A DNA stretch of 40,053 bases from Actinomycetes bacterium (GCA_030614915.1 JAUXAG010000020.1:1-40053); one strand, 5' to 3'; numbered from the stretch's first letter, positions 30,098 through 38,020 are shown. Program-made: numbers and translations. Notes: a model not told the origin generated them from the sequence alone.

Positions 30098-32086
30098 ATG
30101 CGCGAGGAAGTGCGGGAAAGCTGGGGGTCTCGGCCAGCGTTTGTGTTGGCGGCCATCGGCTCGGCGGTGGGGCTGGGCAACCTCTGGGGATTTCCCTATA
30201 AGCTTTACAGTCATGGCGGGGGGGCGTTTCTGATTCCCTACGTTATCGCTATGCTGCTGATAGGGCTGCCCCTGCTGATTGCGGAGTTCTCGCTGGGGCA
30301 TCTGACTCAAAGGGCGACTCCGGAGGCCTTCGGCCGAGCAGACCGCCGATTCTCCTTCGTGGGCTGGTGGCAGATTATCCTGAGCTTTGTGATCATTACA
30401 TATTACGCGGTGATTCTAGCCTGGTGCCTGAGCTTCTTGTATTACTCGGTGGTGGGCATCTTCCAGGGGGCACTGCCCTGGGCAGGTGAAGGTGTGGAAG
30501 GTGTAGAAAAGGCTAAGGATTTCTTCTTCAAGGACTACCTGGACACAACGGAAGGTTTTTCTCTGGGGGGTATGCGGTGGCACATTGTGGGGGCTCTGGT
30601 GATTACGTGGCTGGCGATGTATTTTTGCATATTTCGCGGCGTAAGGCTGGTCAGCAAAGTGGTGATGTGGACGGTACCGCTGCCCTGGCTGATGCTGCTG
30701 ATTCTGACCGTCCGCGGGCTGACGCTGGATGGGGCTGTGCAGGGATTGGAATACTACCTCGAGCCCAACTGGGATCGGCTGGCCAATCCGGCGACCTGGC
30801 GATGGGCGTTTGGGCAGATGTTTTTCTCGATGAGCCTGGCCTTCGGGGTGATGATCACCTATGCGAGCTTTCTGCATCGCAAGAGCGATCTGAACAACAA
30901 CGCGGCGGTGATCGGCCTGGCGGATATGGGGACGAGCTTTATAGCGGGCCTGGCGGTCTTCGCCACGCTGGGAGGGATGGCCTATGCCAGCAGGATGGCC
31001 GGGAATGCCGTGCCGGTCGAAGCCGTAGCTGACAAAGGTCCAGGTCTGGCCTTTGTGGCCTTTCCCTATGCCCTGGCCCAGTTGCCGCACGCGGCGTGGT
31101 TTAGCCTGGTGTTCTTCAGCAGCCTCTTGCTTTTGGGGATAGACTCGGCCTTCAGTATCAGCGAGAGCGTGCTGGCCAGCATCGTGGACAAGACCGGCTG
31201 GCACCGCGGCAAAACATTGATTGCTATGAGTATAGTCGGGCTGGTGATCGGCCTGGTGTTCTGCACGCAGGGGGGGCTGAGCTGGCTGGGTACATTCGAT
31301 GATTTTATCAACGGCACATGGGGCATTACTTTGACAGCCCTGCTGGAATGCTTGGTGCTGGGTTGGCTTTTCAGGCTGCGGCGTCTGCGTGACCATGCCA
31401 ACGAGCGCAGCGATTGGAAGATTGGCTGGTGGTGGGATTGGAGCATTCGCCTGGTTATTCCGGTGGTGCTGGCGGCGCTGTTCGCCTGGAGCTTGTTTGA
31501 CAGCTTGTCGGATCCGGCGGGCTATGTCTTTACTTATGAATCTAAGGAAATAAGCACAGGGCTGGGCCAGACAACAACCGAGAGTATCAGAACCGGCGTC
31601 AACGTGGGTAACGTTGCTGGCTTATGTTTGATGGCCGTGGCTCCGATTCTGGCGATTGTCATTGCTTCGGTGCGAATGCGCGGCAGTCAGAATAACAATC
31701 AAATCCAAGAGACAGATACCCGCCAAGCCAGTCAAGGCAAGGCGAGCGGGGTATTGGCCATTTTACTGGGTGTGCTGGGATTGATTCTGCTGGGGGTGGC
31801 TTTTGGGCGGATGCTCTGGACTTCGGCCGCCATCAGGGCTGGGACAGATATCGACCAGCCGGCGATTGTGGAGTATCTGGCGTTGGCTCTTCTGGCGGGA
31901 GTGTTGGCCCTGTTGCTGGGCGGCTGGCGAGTGTTACGCTCCGAGAGTTCCGGGGCCAAGCCCAGTATGGCTTCGCGATTGGGCTCAGGACTGGGCGTGC
32001 TGGTTCTGGGTCTGAGTGGCGGGCTGACTCTGGCTTGCAGCATGTTGGGCAAGAGCTTCCCGGACAGGGCCTATCGTCTACGATAA
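30098..32086 (+). CDS. Sodium:neurotransmitter (NSS/SNF) family symporter with extra C-terminal membrane segment
   Basis: NSS proteins bring in amino acids or related solutes with sodium through the inner membrane. The 662-residue product starts MREEVRESWGSRPAFVLAAI with GAGGT upstream (a start at 30080 lacks one). The first helix holds the family signature GSAVGLGNLWGFPY, with the unwound Na/substrate site, followed by GGGAFLIPYVIAML. Further landmarks are AEFSLGHLTQ, the MSLAFGVMITYASFL helix, and FFSSLLLLGIDSAFSISES. After the usual core of 11-12 helices there is an additional hydrophobic C-terminal region of roughly 110 residues with about three membrane segments (VLAILLGVLGLILLGVAFG; YLALALLAGVLALLLG; LGVLVLGLSGGLTLACSML). 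The substrate is unknown. A 36-residue membrane peptide follows 13 bases later. Confidence 0.92.
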   Translation: MREEVRESWGSRPAFVLAAIGSAVGLGNLWGFPYKLYSHGGGAFLIPYVIAMLLIGLPLLIAEFSLGHLTQRATPEAFGRADRRFSFVGWWQIILSFVIITYYAVILAWCLSFLYYSVVGIFQGALPWAGEGVEGVEKAKDFFFKDYLDTTEGFSLGGMRWHIVGALVITWLAMYFCIFRGVRLVSKVVMWTVPLPWLMLLILTVRGLTLDGAVQGLEYYLEPNWDRLANPATWRWAFGQMFFSMSLAFGVMITYASFLHRKSDLNNNAAVIGLADMGTSFIAGLAVFATLGGMAYASRMAGNAVPVEAVADKGPGLAFVAFPYALAQLPHAAWFSLVFFSSLLLLGIDSAFSISESVLASIVDKTGWHRGKTLIAMSIVGLVIGLVFCTQGGLSWLGTFDDFINGTWGITLTALLECLVLGWLFRLRRLRDHANERSDWKIGWWWDWSIRLVIPVVLAALFAWSLFDSLSDPAGYVFTYESKEISTGLGQTTTESIRTGVNVGNVAGLCLMAVAPILAIVIASVRMRGSQNNNQIQETDTRQASQGKASGVLAILLGVLGLILLGVAFGRMLWTSAAIRAGTDIDQPAIVEYLALALLAGVLALLLGGWRVLRSESSGAKPSMASRLGSGLGVLVLGLSGGLTLACSMLGKSFPDRAYRLR

Positions 32087-32099
32087 CCAGTTGTCCGGA

Positions 32100-32210
32100 G
32101 TGAGCTATCTTATCCTCGGCAGTATGCTGGGGCTGATAGTGGTTGGGCTGTGCTTGTGTTTCTATCGGGCGATGAAAGCGCCGGAGGTATTGGAGACTAA
32201 GGTACCCTAA
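32100..32210 (+). CDS. Small single-helix membrane protein, candidate NSS transporter small subunit
   Basis: A GTG-started frame of 36 residues encodes one membrane helix (YLILGSMLGLIVVGLCLCFY) and a short charged tail (RAMKAPEVLETKVP). It begins 13 bases after the symporter stop, and its TAA is directly followed by the ATG of the next gene, so it fills the space exactly. Small one-helix subunits of the MetS type accompany some bacterial NSS transporters, such as MetP. Its position and size fit, though the sequence itself is too short for firm homology. The start is uncertain: GGAG touches the GTG, and an ATG at 32124 is the alternative. Too short for standard gene calling. Confidence 0.55.
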   Translation: MSYLILGSMLGLIVVGLCLCFYRAMKAPEVLETKVP

Positions 32211-32774
32211 ATGAGCGAGCAAGGCCAGCTACTATCTTCGCGCAGCACTCAGGAGGAGGGTTTGTATCTGCTGGTTCGGCCCTGCGATAAATGCCAGGCC
32301 GGCCCACTGGAGGAGATATCACGAGAGGAATCGCAGATCCCCGGCGGCATACAGGATCGGGTCAAGGCCCGCTGCAACAGTTGCGGCCAAGAGTGCGTTC
32401 TGGCCTTTACACGAGCGAGCGGGGGGGCACGTGCAGGGCAAAGCGAGCTGATTGACGTGGCTGAATGGCTGGAGCTTTGCCATCACTTTATGGATTTGGC
32501 CCAGACCAATCCGCAAGAAGAGCAATCGCACGAGCAGATCGTATCAGCCCGCTACTGCCTCAACGAGGCCCTGAAGTTTTATCCCGAGGAGAGCCATTTG
32601 CCGCCACCGTCGGCCTTCTTCGGACGGCTGGGCGACCAGCGCTACAAGGAACATCCGGCGGTGTTTCTCAAGACCAAGCTTCTGGAGCTTCGCCGCCGGC
32701 TGGGGGTCCTTGCCGGGAAAGGGCCCGAGCAGAGCAACAGCGGTAAGAAACGCAAATGGTGGCGGACAGAATGA
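32211..32774 (+). CDS. Zinc-ribbon protein of unknown function
   Basis: The 187-residue soluble protein has two Cys pairs, CDKC (about 25-28) and CNSC (about 55-58, with a further Cys in GQEC), spaced as in a zinc ribbon. A helical C-terminal half follows (VAEWLELCHHFMDLAQTN; ARYCLNEALKFYPEES; VFLKTKLLELRRRLGVL) and a basic tail (GKKRKWW). The ATG follows the stop of the small membrane protein without a gap, so it is likely in the same transcript as the symporter. No signal peptide. I do not recognise the family; nucleic acid or protein binding is only a guess from the ribbon. Confidence 0.75.
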   Translation: MSEQGQLLSSRSTQEEGLYLLVRPCDKCQAGPLEEISREESQIPGGIQDRVKARCNSCGQECVLAFTRASGGARAGQSELIDVAEWLELCHHFMDLAQTNPQEEQSHEQIVSARYCLNEALKFYPEESHLPPPSAFFGRLGDQRYKEHPAVFLKTKLLELRRRLGVLAGKGPEQSNSGKKRKWWRTE

Positions 32775-32805
32775 CAGGCCTCAAGTCTCAAGTCTAATTC
32801 GAGGG

Positions 32806-33333
32806 TCAAGGTGCGGATTTTTGGAAGACGGCTCCGAGGCCCAACTGCTGGAGCAATTCGTCCTCGCGGTCGTGCATCCGGCGAGCATCCGCGGGTTTGG
32901 CATCATTGTATCCAAGCACGTGGAGCAGGCCGTGTACGGTGTAAAGGGCCAATTCCTTGTTGATGCTGGTGCAGTTCAGCCGGGCCTGGGTGCGGGCCAC
33001 TTGGCCTCCCAGGGCCAGGCTCACTAAAAACCCCCCGGCATGCAGGCCGGGGGCGTTAGAACCCCCGGTAAAACCCGGGGCTAAATCAAAGCAGATAACG
33101 TCAGTGACTTTGGGCCTGCCCAGATACTCCTTGTGCAGCCGGGCCATGTCCTTGTCGTCAAAGACGGCCAATTCGACCTGGCCTGCGGTTACGCCGTGCT
33201 GGGCTGCGGTGAACTTGACCACTTTGGCCAATAACTTGCGGTCAAGCCGCAAAGAGCGACAGTGATTGAGCACACTGACATTCAAACGAGCAGAGCTGGA
33301 TTTGCGTCGGGGATGACTGCGTGCTTTAGGCAT
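32806..33333 (-). CDS. ybeY: Endoribonuclease YbeY carrying an in-frame repeat insertion
   Basis: YbeY is a metal-dependent RNase needed for 16S rRNA 3' maturation and ribosome quality control. The 175-residue product has the family parts LNVSVLNHCRSLRLD, VELAVFDDKDMARLHKEYLG, KVTDVICFDL and HGLLHVLGYN with two metal His residues. The usual third His directly after GY(D) is replaced (GYNDAKPADARRMH), so the third ligand is unclear. Between DVICFDL and GGQVARTQA lie about 20 residues (APGFTGGSNAPGLHAGGFLV) encoded by two adjacent hairpin repeats, in a loop where other YbeY proteins have a short, variable connection. I place the start at ATG 33333, 10 bases after the HDIG gene stop; the longer frame to 33489 only reads through that gene's 3' end. 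Confidence 0.85.
   Translation of the reverse strand: MPKARSHPRRKSSSARLNVSVLNHCRSLRLDRKLLAKVVKFTAAQHGVTAGQVELAVFDDKDMARLHKEYLGRPKVTDVICFDLAPGFTGGSNAPGLHAGGFLVSLALGGQVARTQARLNCTSINKELALYTVHGLLHVLGYNDAKPADARRMHDREDELLQQLGLGAVFQKSAP
33031..33086. repeat. Two adjacent hairpin repeats inside ybeY
   Basis: CCCCCGGC (33032-33039) pairs with GCCGGGGG (33046-33053), followed by CGTTAG; then an R1 copy at 33061-33086 with CCCCCGG, loop and CCCGGGG-CTAAAT. Both have the composition of the intergenic repeats, yet the ybeY frame passes through both without stop or shift. Confidence 0.8.
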
Positions 33334-33343
33334 GCTGTAATAT

Positions 33344-34990
33344 CTAGGTCTTTTCCTGGAGCTTTGCCGGCCCAGCGGTCTGGCTGGAAGGTTTGCCGGC
33401 AGAGGCAGCGGCGTTGTTCTTTGACTGGAGCTTATTGGCCTTGTCGGGGGCTTTGGATTCCGGGTAGGCCACCCGGGCGTGGTAAACACTGCAAAGACTC
33501 TTGATAAGCTTCTCCTCGATGATGTGCAGTTGGCGCAGAGTCAAGTCGCACTCGTCAAACTGTCCGTCCATCAGCCGCTTCATCAGCAAATTGTGAACGG
33601 TCAACTCGATGCGATTGGCGTTGGGCTCAGGCAGGGCCCTGACGGCAGACTCTACGCTGTCGGCCAACATGACAATGCCGGCCTCGGGAGTCTGGGGCTT
33701 GGGACCGGCGTGGCGAAACTCGGTGTCGCGGATATCGCGGTCGGGCTCGCGTTTGCGGGCCTCGTGATAGAAATATTCGACCAGGGTAGTTCCGTGGTGC
33801 TGCTCGATAAACTGATGGAGCACCCTCGGCAAGCCGTACTCCCTGGCGATGGCTAGGCCGTCCTTGACGTGGCCGAGGATCACCAGCGAGCTCATAGTCG
33901 GCGAGAGCTTCTCGTGCTTGCTGAATTGTGGGCCGCGATTCTCCACAAAGTAGTCGGGCTTGGAGATTTTGCCCACGTCGTGGTAGTAAGAGCCAACTCG
34001 GCAAAGCAAGCCGTTGGCCCCGATGGCCTCGGCGGCCATCTCGGCGATGGTTCCTACCTGGAGGCTGTGGTTATAGGTTCCCGGGGCTTCCAGGGCCAGG
34101 CGTTTGAGCAGCGGCCGGTTGGCGTCGCAGCACTCGAGCAGGGTCATGCTGGTAGCCACCCGAAAGACCCGCTCAATTAGCGGCAAAATCCCCTGGATCA
34201 CCAGGCCGACGATTATGGCTGCAAACATGGCCCAAAGACTGTCGATCAAAATCGCTTTGGCCGGTGCCTGCGAACTGGCTGCAGAGGCCGGTTGGCCGTA
34301 CTTGATAATCAGCCCCATAACCCAGACAGCCACCGCAGCCGCTATGCCGGTAACGATGCCCACTTCGATAAGCTTTGAACGCGATCTAATGTCTCCCAGT
34401 AAAAAGACGGCGACGGTAGTAGCGGTTACCAGAACCACGAATACGGAAAATAATCCGGCAAAGCTCGCTCCGGCTCGCAGAGCTCCTGTGGTTGTCAAGA
34501 TCAGCAGGATGGCAAAAAACCAGCTTAGCCCCAGGGCAATGCGTTGATCGTAGGTGATGGTCAGAATGATGGGGACAATCAAACCGGGTATTAGCAGGAG
34601 CATAACCGGCCAGCGCAGGGTGCCGAAAAGTATGCCCAGGGCCAGAGCCAAGAGCAACAAGATGCCGACGGCGGCGGTGCGGACGTGGTTGCTCAAGATC
34701 CGCGGTTTGTAACGGGTCAGATAGACGCCCATAGCCCCGGTTGCGAATAGGACCACCAGGACTACGGCAAAGCAATAGAGGCCCTTCCAGGGTCCGCTCA
34801 GTTTGGGCTGGCCCCAACCGAATTGGCCGAAGAGCACGGCGGCCGAGGCCAGAACTGTAAAAGCCAAACCCATCAAGAAAGTGGCCGGCCCTCCGGGTAC
34901 GGCCAATCGCTGCCAAAAAGGCGGCTGAGCCTGGACGCGTGAGCGGCGGGCTTCTGCTCTTCGCGGCTGTTTCTTGGCAAAAGGCCACAT
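33344..34990 (-). CDS. 7TM-HDIG phosphohydrolase (PgpH-like), lacking the extracellular sensor domain
   Basis: PgpH-type proteins degrade cyclic di-AMP. The 548-residue protein has about eight membrane helices (from FLMGLAFTVLASAAVLFG to AMFAAIIVGLVIQGILPLIE, residues about 38-290) and a cytoplasmic HD domain with YNHSLQ (about 306), SYYHDVGKIS (His-Asp about 336), EKLSPTMSSLVILGHVKDG and QHHGTTLVEYFYHEA, then ADSVESAVRAL. Helices 1 and 2 are joined by only a short loop, whereas Listeria PgpH (about 720 residues) has a large extracellular 7TMR-HDED domain there. The C-terminus is Lys/Ser/Ala-rich and disordered. phoH upstream and ybeY downstream give the common phoH-pgpH-ybeY order. The c-di-AMP substrate is inferred from the family. 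Confidence 0.92.
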   Translation of the reverse strand: MWPFAKKQPRRAEARRSRVQAQPPFWQRLAVPGGPATFLMGLAFTVLASAAVLFGQFGWGQPKLSGPWKGLYCFAVVLVVLFATGAMGVYLTRYKPRILSNHVRTAAVGILLLLALALGILFGTLRWPVMLLLIPGLIVPIILTITYDQRIALGLSWFFAILLILTTTGALRAGASFAGLFSVFVVLVTATTVAVFLLGDIRSRSKLIEVGIVTGIAAAVAVWVMGLIIKYGQPASAASSQAPAKAILIDSLWAMFAAIIVGLVIQGILPLIERVFRVATSMTLLECCDANRPLLKRLALEAPGTYNHSLQVGTIAEMAAEAIGANGLLCRVGSYYHDVGKISKPDYFVENRGPQFSKHEKLSPTMSSLVILGHVKDGLAIAREYGLPRVLHQFIEQHHGTTLVEYFYHEARKREPDRDIRDTEFRHAGPKPQTPEAGIVMLADSVESAVRALPEPNANRIELTVHNLLMKRLMDGQFDECDLTLRQLHIIEEKLIKSLCSVYHARVAYPESKAPDKANKLQSKNNAAASAGKPSSQTAGPAKLQEKT

Positions 34991-35082
34991 ACTCGCTTAC
35001 TCCGCAGACGGTCGTTGAAGCACTTATCCGTGGCCCCCAGAGCTAATTCGGCAAATACGACCCGCAAGGTGAGCACTTACTC

Positions 35083-35258
35083 GTAACCGTTCAGGGCCTA
35101 TAAAGTGCGTTTTTCTGTCATTGCGAGGCCTTTTTTTGAGGCTGTGGCAATCTCAAACGCTCAAGAATCGAGATTGCTTCGTCGTCCCATATTTATCGGG
35201 ACTCCTCGCAATGACGAAAAACAGCCATAATCCCGCATATTACCCCGTGAACGGTTAC
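35083..35258. repeat. Nested inverted-repeat (MITE-like) element between phoH and the HDIG gene
   Basis: Outer arms GTAACCGTTCA (35083-35093) and TGAACGGTTAC (35248-35258) are exact complements. A second pair GTCATTGCGAGG (35117-35128) and CCTCGCAATGAC (35204-35215) lies within, and a third GCAATCTC (35147-35154) and GAGATTGC (35170-35177). The right arm ends at the base before the phoH stop codon complement. The 268-base spacer 34991-35258 has no gene and is mostly this element. It has no transposase and would have been moved in trans, if at all. Confidence 0.75.
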
Positions 35259-36272
35259 TTACTGTTTATCGCTGGTTTTGGGGGCTTTTTCCGGAGCCGT
35301 CCTGGTCGAGCCGTCCGGCCCGTAGGCCTTGACCACCGCGTGAACCAGTCGATGACGGACGATATCTTGAGCGGTCAGGTCGATAAAAGCAATACCCTTG
35401 ATGCCCCTCAGCCGGCGGCGGGCATCGATCATTCCGCTGAGCTGGTCCTGTGGCAAATCTATCTGGGAGATGTCCCCGGTGACGATCATCTTGGAATTGT
35501 GTCCCAGGCGGGTGAGAAACATCAGCATCTGGGCTACGGTGGTGTTTTGCGATTCATCCAGGATGACCAACGAGTCGTTCAGTGTTCGCCCGCGCATAAA
35601 GGCCAGAGGGATGACTTCGATAACGTCGTTGACCATGAGCCGCTTGGTCTGGTCGAACTCCATCATGTCGTGCAGGGCATCGAACAAAGGGCGGAGATAG
35701 GGGTTGACCTTGGCCTGCATGTCGCCGGGGAGGAAACCGAGGCGTTCGCCAGCCTCGACGGCGGGGCGGACCAGGATGATGCGTTTGATCCGTCCCTGCT
35801 TCAGAGCGGCCACGGCCATGGCCACGGCCAAGTAGGTCTTTCCCGTCCCGGCTGGGCCCACACAAAAGACCAGGTCCTTCTCGGCGATGGCCTTGACGTA
35901 TTGGGCCTGTCCGGTGGTCCTGGGCGATACATAGCGGCCGCGAGGATATACCTCTATCATCTCCTCTGCCTTGGGCGCCTTGGTTTTGCTTTTGCTGGGC
36001 TTTTGGGGGGAAGCGGACTCTGCGGCGGCGGCAATAGCCTCCAGTACAGCGGTCTTGTCCACAAAGACTCCGGAGCGGGCCTTTTTGCGGAGCAGCTCGA
36101 TGGCCGCAGCGGCTTTGGAGACGGCCGTGGGTCGGCCGGAAATGCGCAAGTCCTGCTCGCGAGCTACCAGCGAGACCTTTAGCTGGTCGCGCAAGATCCG
36201 CAAGGTCCGGTTGGCCGGGCCGAACAGAGCTTCACGCTCAGGGGCATTGGCAATGGTTATGGTTAACTCCAC
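35259..36272 (-). CDS. phoH: PhoH family ATPase
   Basis: PhoH-like proteins are cytoplasmic ATPases linked to RNA metabolism, often next to ybeY. The 337-residue protein has an N-terminal KH-like part (residues about 1-65, [20 protein letters not shown]), a linker rich in K, P and A (about 85-105), then the P-loop core: [20 protein letters not shown] (Walker A about 138), [40 protein letters not shown] (Walker B), [20 protein letters not shown] and a C-terminal [15 protein letters not shown]. Length and motif order are normal for the family. Transcribed with cdsA upstream (61-base gap) and the HDIG gene downstream, although the repeat element in the spacer may affect the message. Confidence 0.95.
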   Translation of the reverse strand: MELTITIANAPEREALFGPANRTLRILRDQLKVSLVAREQDLRISGRPTAVSKAAAAIELLRKKARSGVFVDKTAVLEAIAAAAESASPQKPSKSKTKAPKAEEMIEVYPRGRYVSPRTTGQAQYVKAIAEKDLVFCVGPAGTGKTYLAVAMAVAALKQGRIKRIILVRPAVEAGERLGFLPGDMQAKVNPYLRPLFDALHDMMEFDQTKRLMVNDVIEVIPLAFMRGRTLNDSLVILDESQNTTVAQMLMFLTRLGHNSKMIVTGDISQIDLPQDQLSGMIDARRRLRGIKGIAFIDLTAQDIVRHRLVHAVVKAYGPDGSTRTAPEKAPKTSDKQ

Positions 36273-36333
36273 AGCGAGGCAATCCTTTTAGGGCAGATGC
36301 TATCCGCTAGGGGCCAGCCGGTGAATTATTTTG

Positions 36334-37251
36334 CTAGCGGCTGGGCAACAGGGCAAAGATGAGATAGGCCAAAGGCGCCGCCAGCAGAAGTGAGTCGATT
36401 ACATCCAGGAATCCACCGAAGCCTGGCACCGAGTCCGAGGAGTCCTTCTCCCGGGCATCGCGTTTGAAAATTGATTCAGCCAAATCTCCGAGCTGTCCCA
36501 TTCCGGCCAAGACTATTCCCAGCAGTAGGGCCAACCATATATTACTGAGTATAGCAGTAAAGCGGCACAAAATCACGCAGGTAATCACCCCACCGGCGAG
36601 CCCGCCGATAAGGCCTTCGACGGTCTTGCCGGGACTGACGGAGGCGATCAGCTTGTGCTGTCCGCCATACTTGCCGGCAAAGTAAGCGCATATGTCGGTC
36701 ATTTTTATGGTGCCCACGAAGACGGCCAAGTGCCAGGCCCCCAGGGTGGCCCTGTAGGTTTGCTCGGGCTCCCAGGTCATTTGGCGGATCCGAATTACGA
36801 ATGAGCCGAGCAGACCAATGTAGATGGCCCCCAATAAGGTAACGCCGATATTGCCGAAAGCTCCCTTGGTTCCCCACCGAACAACCTGGAGGACAAAAGC
36901 GGCAGCGAGTCCTGCGGCCAGGACCGGGAGGGTGAAATCAATCTGATGCGACTTTAGCCAGAATCCCCAGCCGGACAGGCTGTGGGCGCAGTTTTCCAGA
37001 ATGAGGAAAATCGAGAGAATTATCCCGATGAGCCTGAAGGGCTGTAAGCCGGCCGCCCGTGCCAGCCCATAGAACTCCCGGATGGCCACGATGGCCAGGC
37101 CCGTGGCCAACAGAGTGGTCAGCAGAGCTCGGGGTCGCCAGCCGAGCCAAAGGAAATAGTAGTCGCCCGTCTCGAGGAAAATATCCAGCAGGACTATGGC
37201 CACTCCGGCCAAGCCCAATGCGAATCCCGATAACAATCGCTGCTTAAGCAT
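36334..37251 (-). CDS. cdsA: Phosphatidate cytidylyltransferase
   Basis: CdsA makes CDP-diacylglycerol from phosphatidate and CTP in the inner membrane, the branch point to all phospholipids. The 305-residue protein starts MLKQRLLSGFALGLAG at 37251, one base overlapping the uppS stop (TGATG). It has about eight membrane helices and the signature region SIFKRDAREKDSSDSVPGFG followed by GFLDVIDSLL. The consensus H-G-G-x-x-D-R appears as F-G-G-F-L-D-V, a variation also seen in other bacterial groups; the catalytic K-D and final Asp are kept. KMTDICAYFAGKYGGQHKL and SPGKTVEGLIGGLAGG are further family motifs. The neighbouring uppS gene supplies the other lipid step. Confidence 0.94.
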   Translation of the reverse strand: MLKQRLLSGFALGLAGVAIVLLDIFLETGDYYFLWLGWRPRALLTTLLATGLAIVAIREFYGLARAAGLQPFRLIGIILSIFLILENCAHSLSGWGFWLKSHQIDFTLPVLAAGLAAAFVLQVVRWGTKGAFGNIGVTLLGAIYIGLLGSFVIRIRQMTWEPEQTYRATLGAWHLAVFVGTIKMTDICAYFAGKYGGQHKLIASVSPGKTVEGLIGGLAGGVITCVILCRFTAILSNIWLALLLGIVLAGMGQLGDLAESIFKRDAREKDSSDSVPGFGGFLDVIDSLLLAAPLAYLIFALLPSR

Positions 37252-38006
37252 CAGCTGCGATTCAAGCCTCCGAAACGGCGTTTGCGTGAGGCGAAATCTT
37301 TCAAGGCCTGGTGCAACTCTTTGGGGGAGAAGTCCGGCCAGTAAACATCGCTGATATACAGCTCCGCGTAGGATATCTGCCATAACAGGAAATCGCTTAT
37401 TCGCCGTTCGCCGGCGGTGCGAATCAGCAGATCCGGATCAGGCAGGCCGGCGGTGTCCAAGTGCTGGGCAAAGAGTTCCCGGGAGATCTGATCGGGGCGG
37501 ATTTGGCCGGCCACGGACTGCTGAGCAAGTCCGCGACAGGCCCGGAGCATTTCCTCTCGGCCGGAATAGTTCAGGGCCAAAGCCAGCACCATCCCGGTGT
37601 TGTTCTTGCTGGCTTCCATTGAGTTATCGAGCTCCCTGCGCATATGGCCGGGCAACTGCTCCTTTACGCCGAGATGAATCAGGCGAACATTGTTTTCCAT
37701 CAGTATGGGCCGCTCACTGACGAGGTACTCGGTATAGAGCTTCATCAGACCTTTGATCTCCGTTGGGGGTCTCTTCCAGTTGTCCATGGAGAAGGAATAG
37801 AGAGTCAAACAGTCGATGCCCAGGCGGGAGCACTCGGTGACGATTGGGCGGACCATTCCCGCCCCGGCTTCATGGCCTTTGAGGCGGTGCAGCCCGCGCT
37901 GCTGAGCCCAGCGCCCGTTGCCATCCATAATGATAGCGATATGACGAGGCAGGGGCTCAAGGGAGCTGTGCAGCTCAACTGAGTCTGGCTGCTCTTTAGC
38001 GGTCAT
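37251..38006 (-). CDS. uppS: Undecaprenyl diphosphate synthase (isoprenyl transferase)
   Basis: UppS adds isopentenyl units to farnesyl diphosphate to give the C55 lipid carrier for peptidoglycan and O-antigen. The 251-residue cis-prenyltransferase has HIAIIMDGNGRWAQQRG with catalytic Asp28, GHEAGAGMVRPIV, LTLYSFSMDNWKRPPTEI (usual S-E-N-W is M-D-N-W here), LALNYSGREEM, PDPDLLIRTAGERRISDFLL with the RTxGxxRxS motif, and DVYWPDFSPKELHQAL. All binding residues appear to be present. It starts 14 bases after purA and its stop overlaps the cdsA start. Confidence 0.96.
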   Translation of the reverse strand: MTAKEQPDSVELHSSLEPLPRHIAIIMDGNGRWAQQRGLHRLKGHEAGAGMVRPIVTECSRLGIDCLTLYSFSMDNWKRPPTEIKGLMKLYTEYLVSERPILMENNVRLIHLGVKEQLPGHMRRELDNSMEASKNNTGMVLALALNYSGREEMLRACRGLAQQSVAGQIRPDQISRELFAQHLDTAGLPDPDLLIRTAGERRISDFLLWQISYAELYISDVYWPDFSPKELHQALKDFASRKRRFGGLNRS

Positions 38007-38020
38007 GGAAATATGGTTCC

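Noticed and set aside
30416-31396. Minus-strand frame of 326 codons opposite the symporter
   Set aside because: His/Gln/Pro-rich reverse reading of a membrane protein; no start signal.
33333-33489. Longer YbeY N-terminus
   Set aside because: Pro/Arg-rich reading of the HDIG gene end in another frame; ATG at 33333 fits family length.
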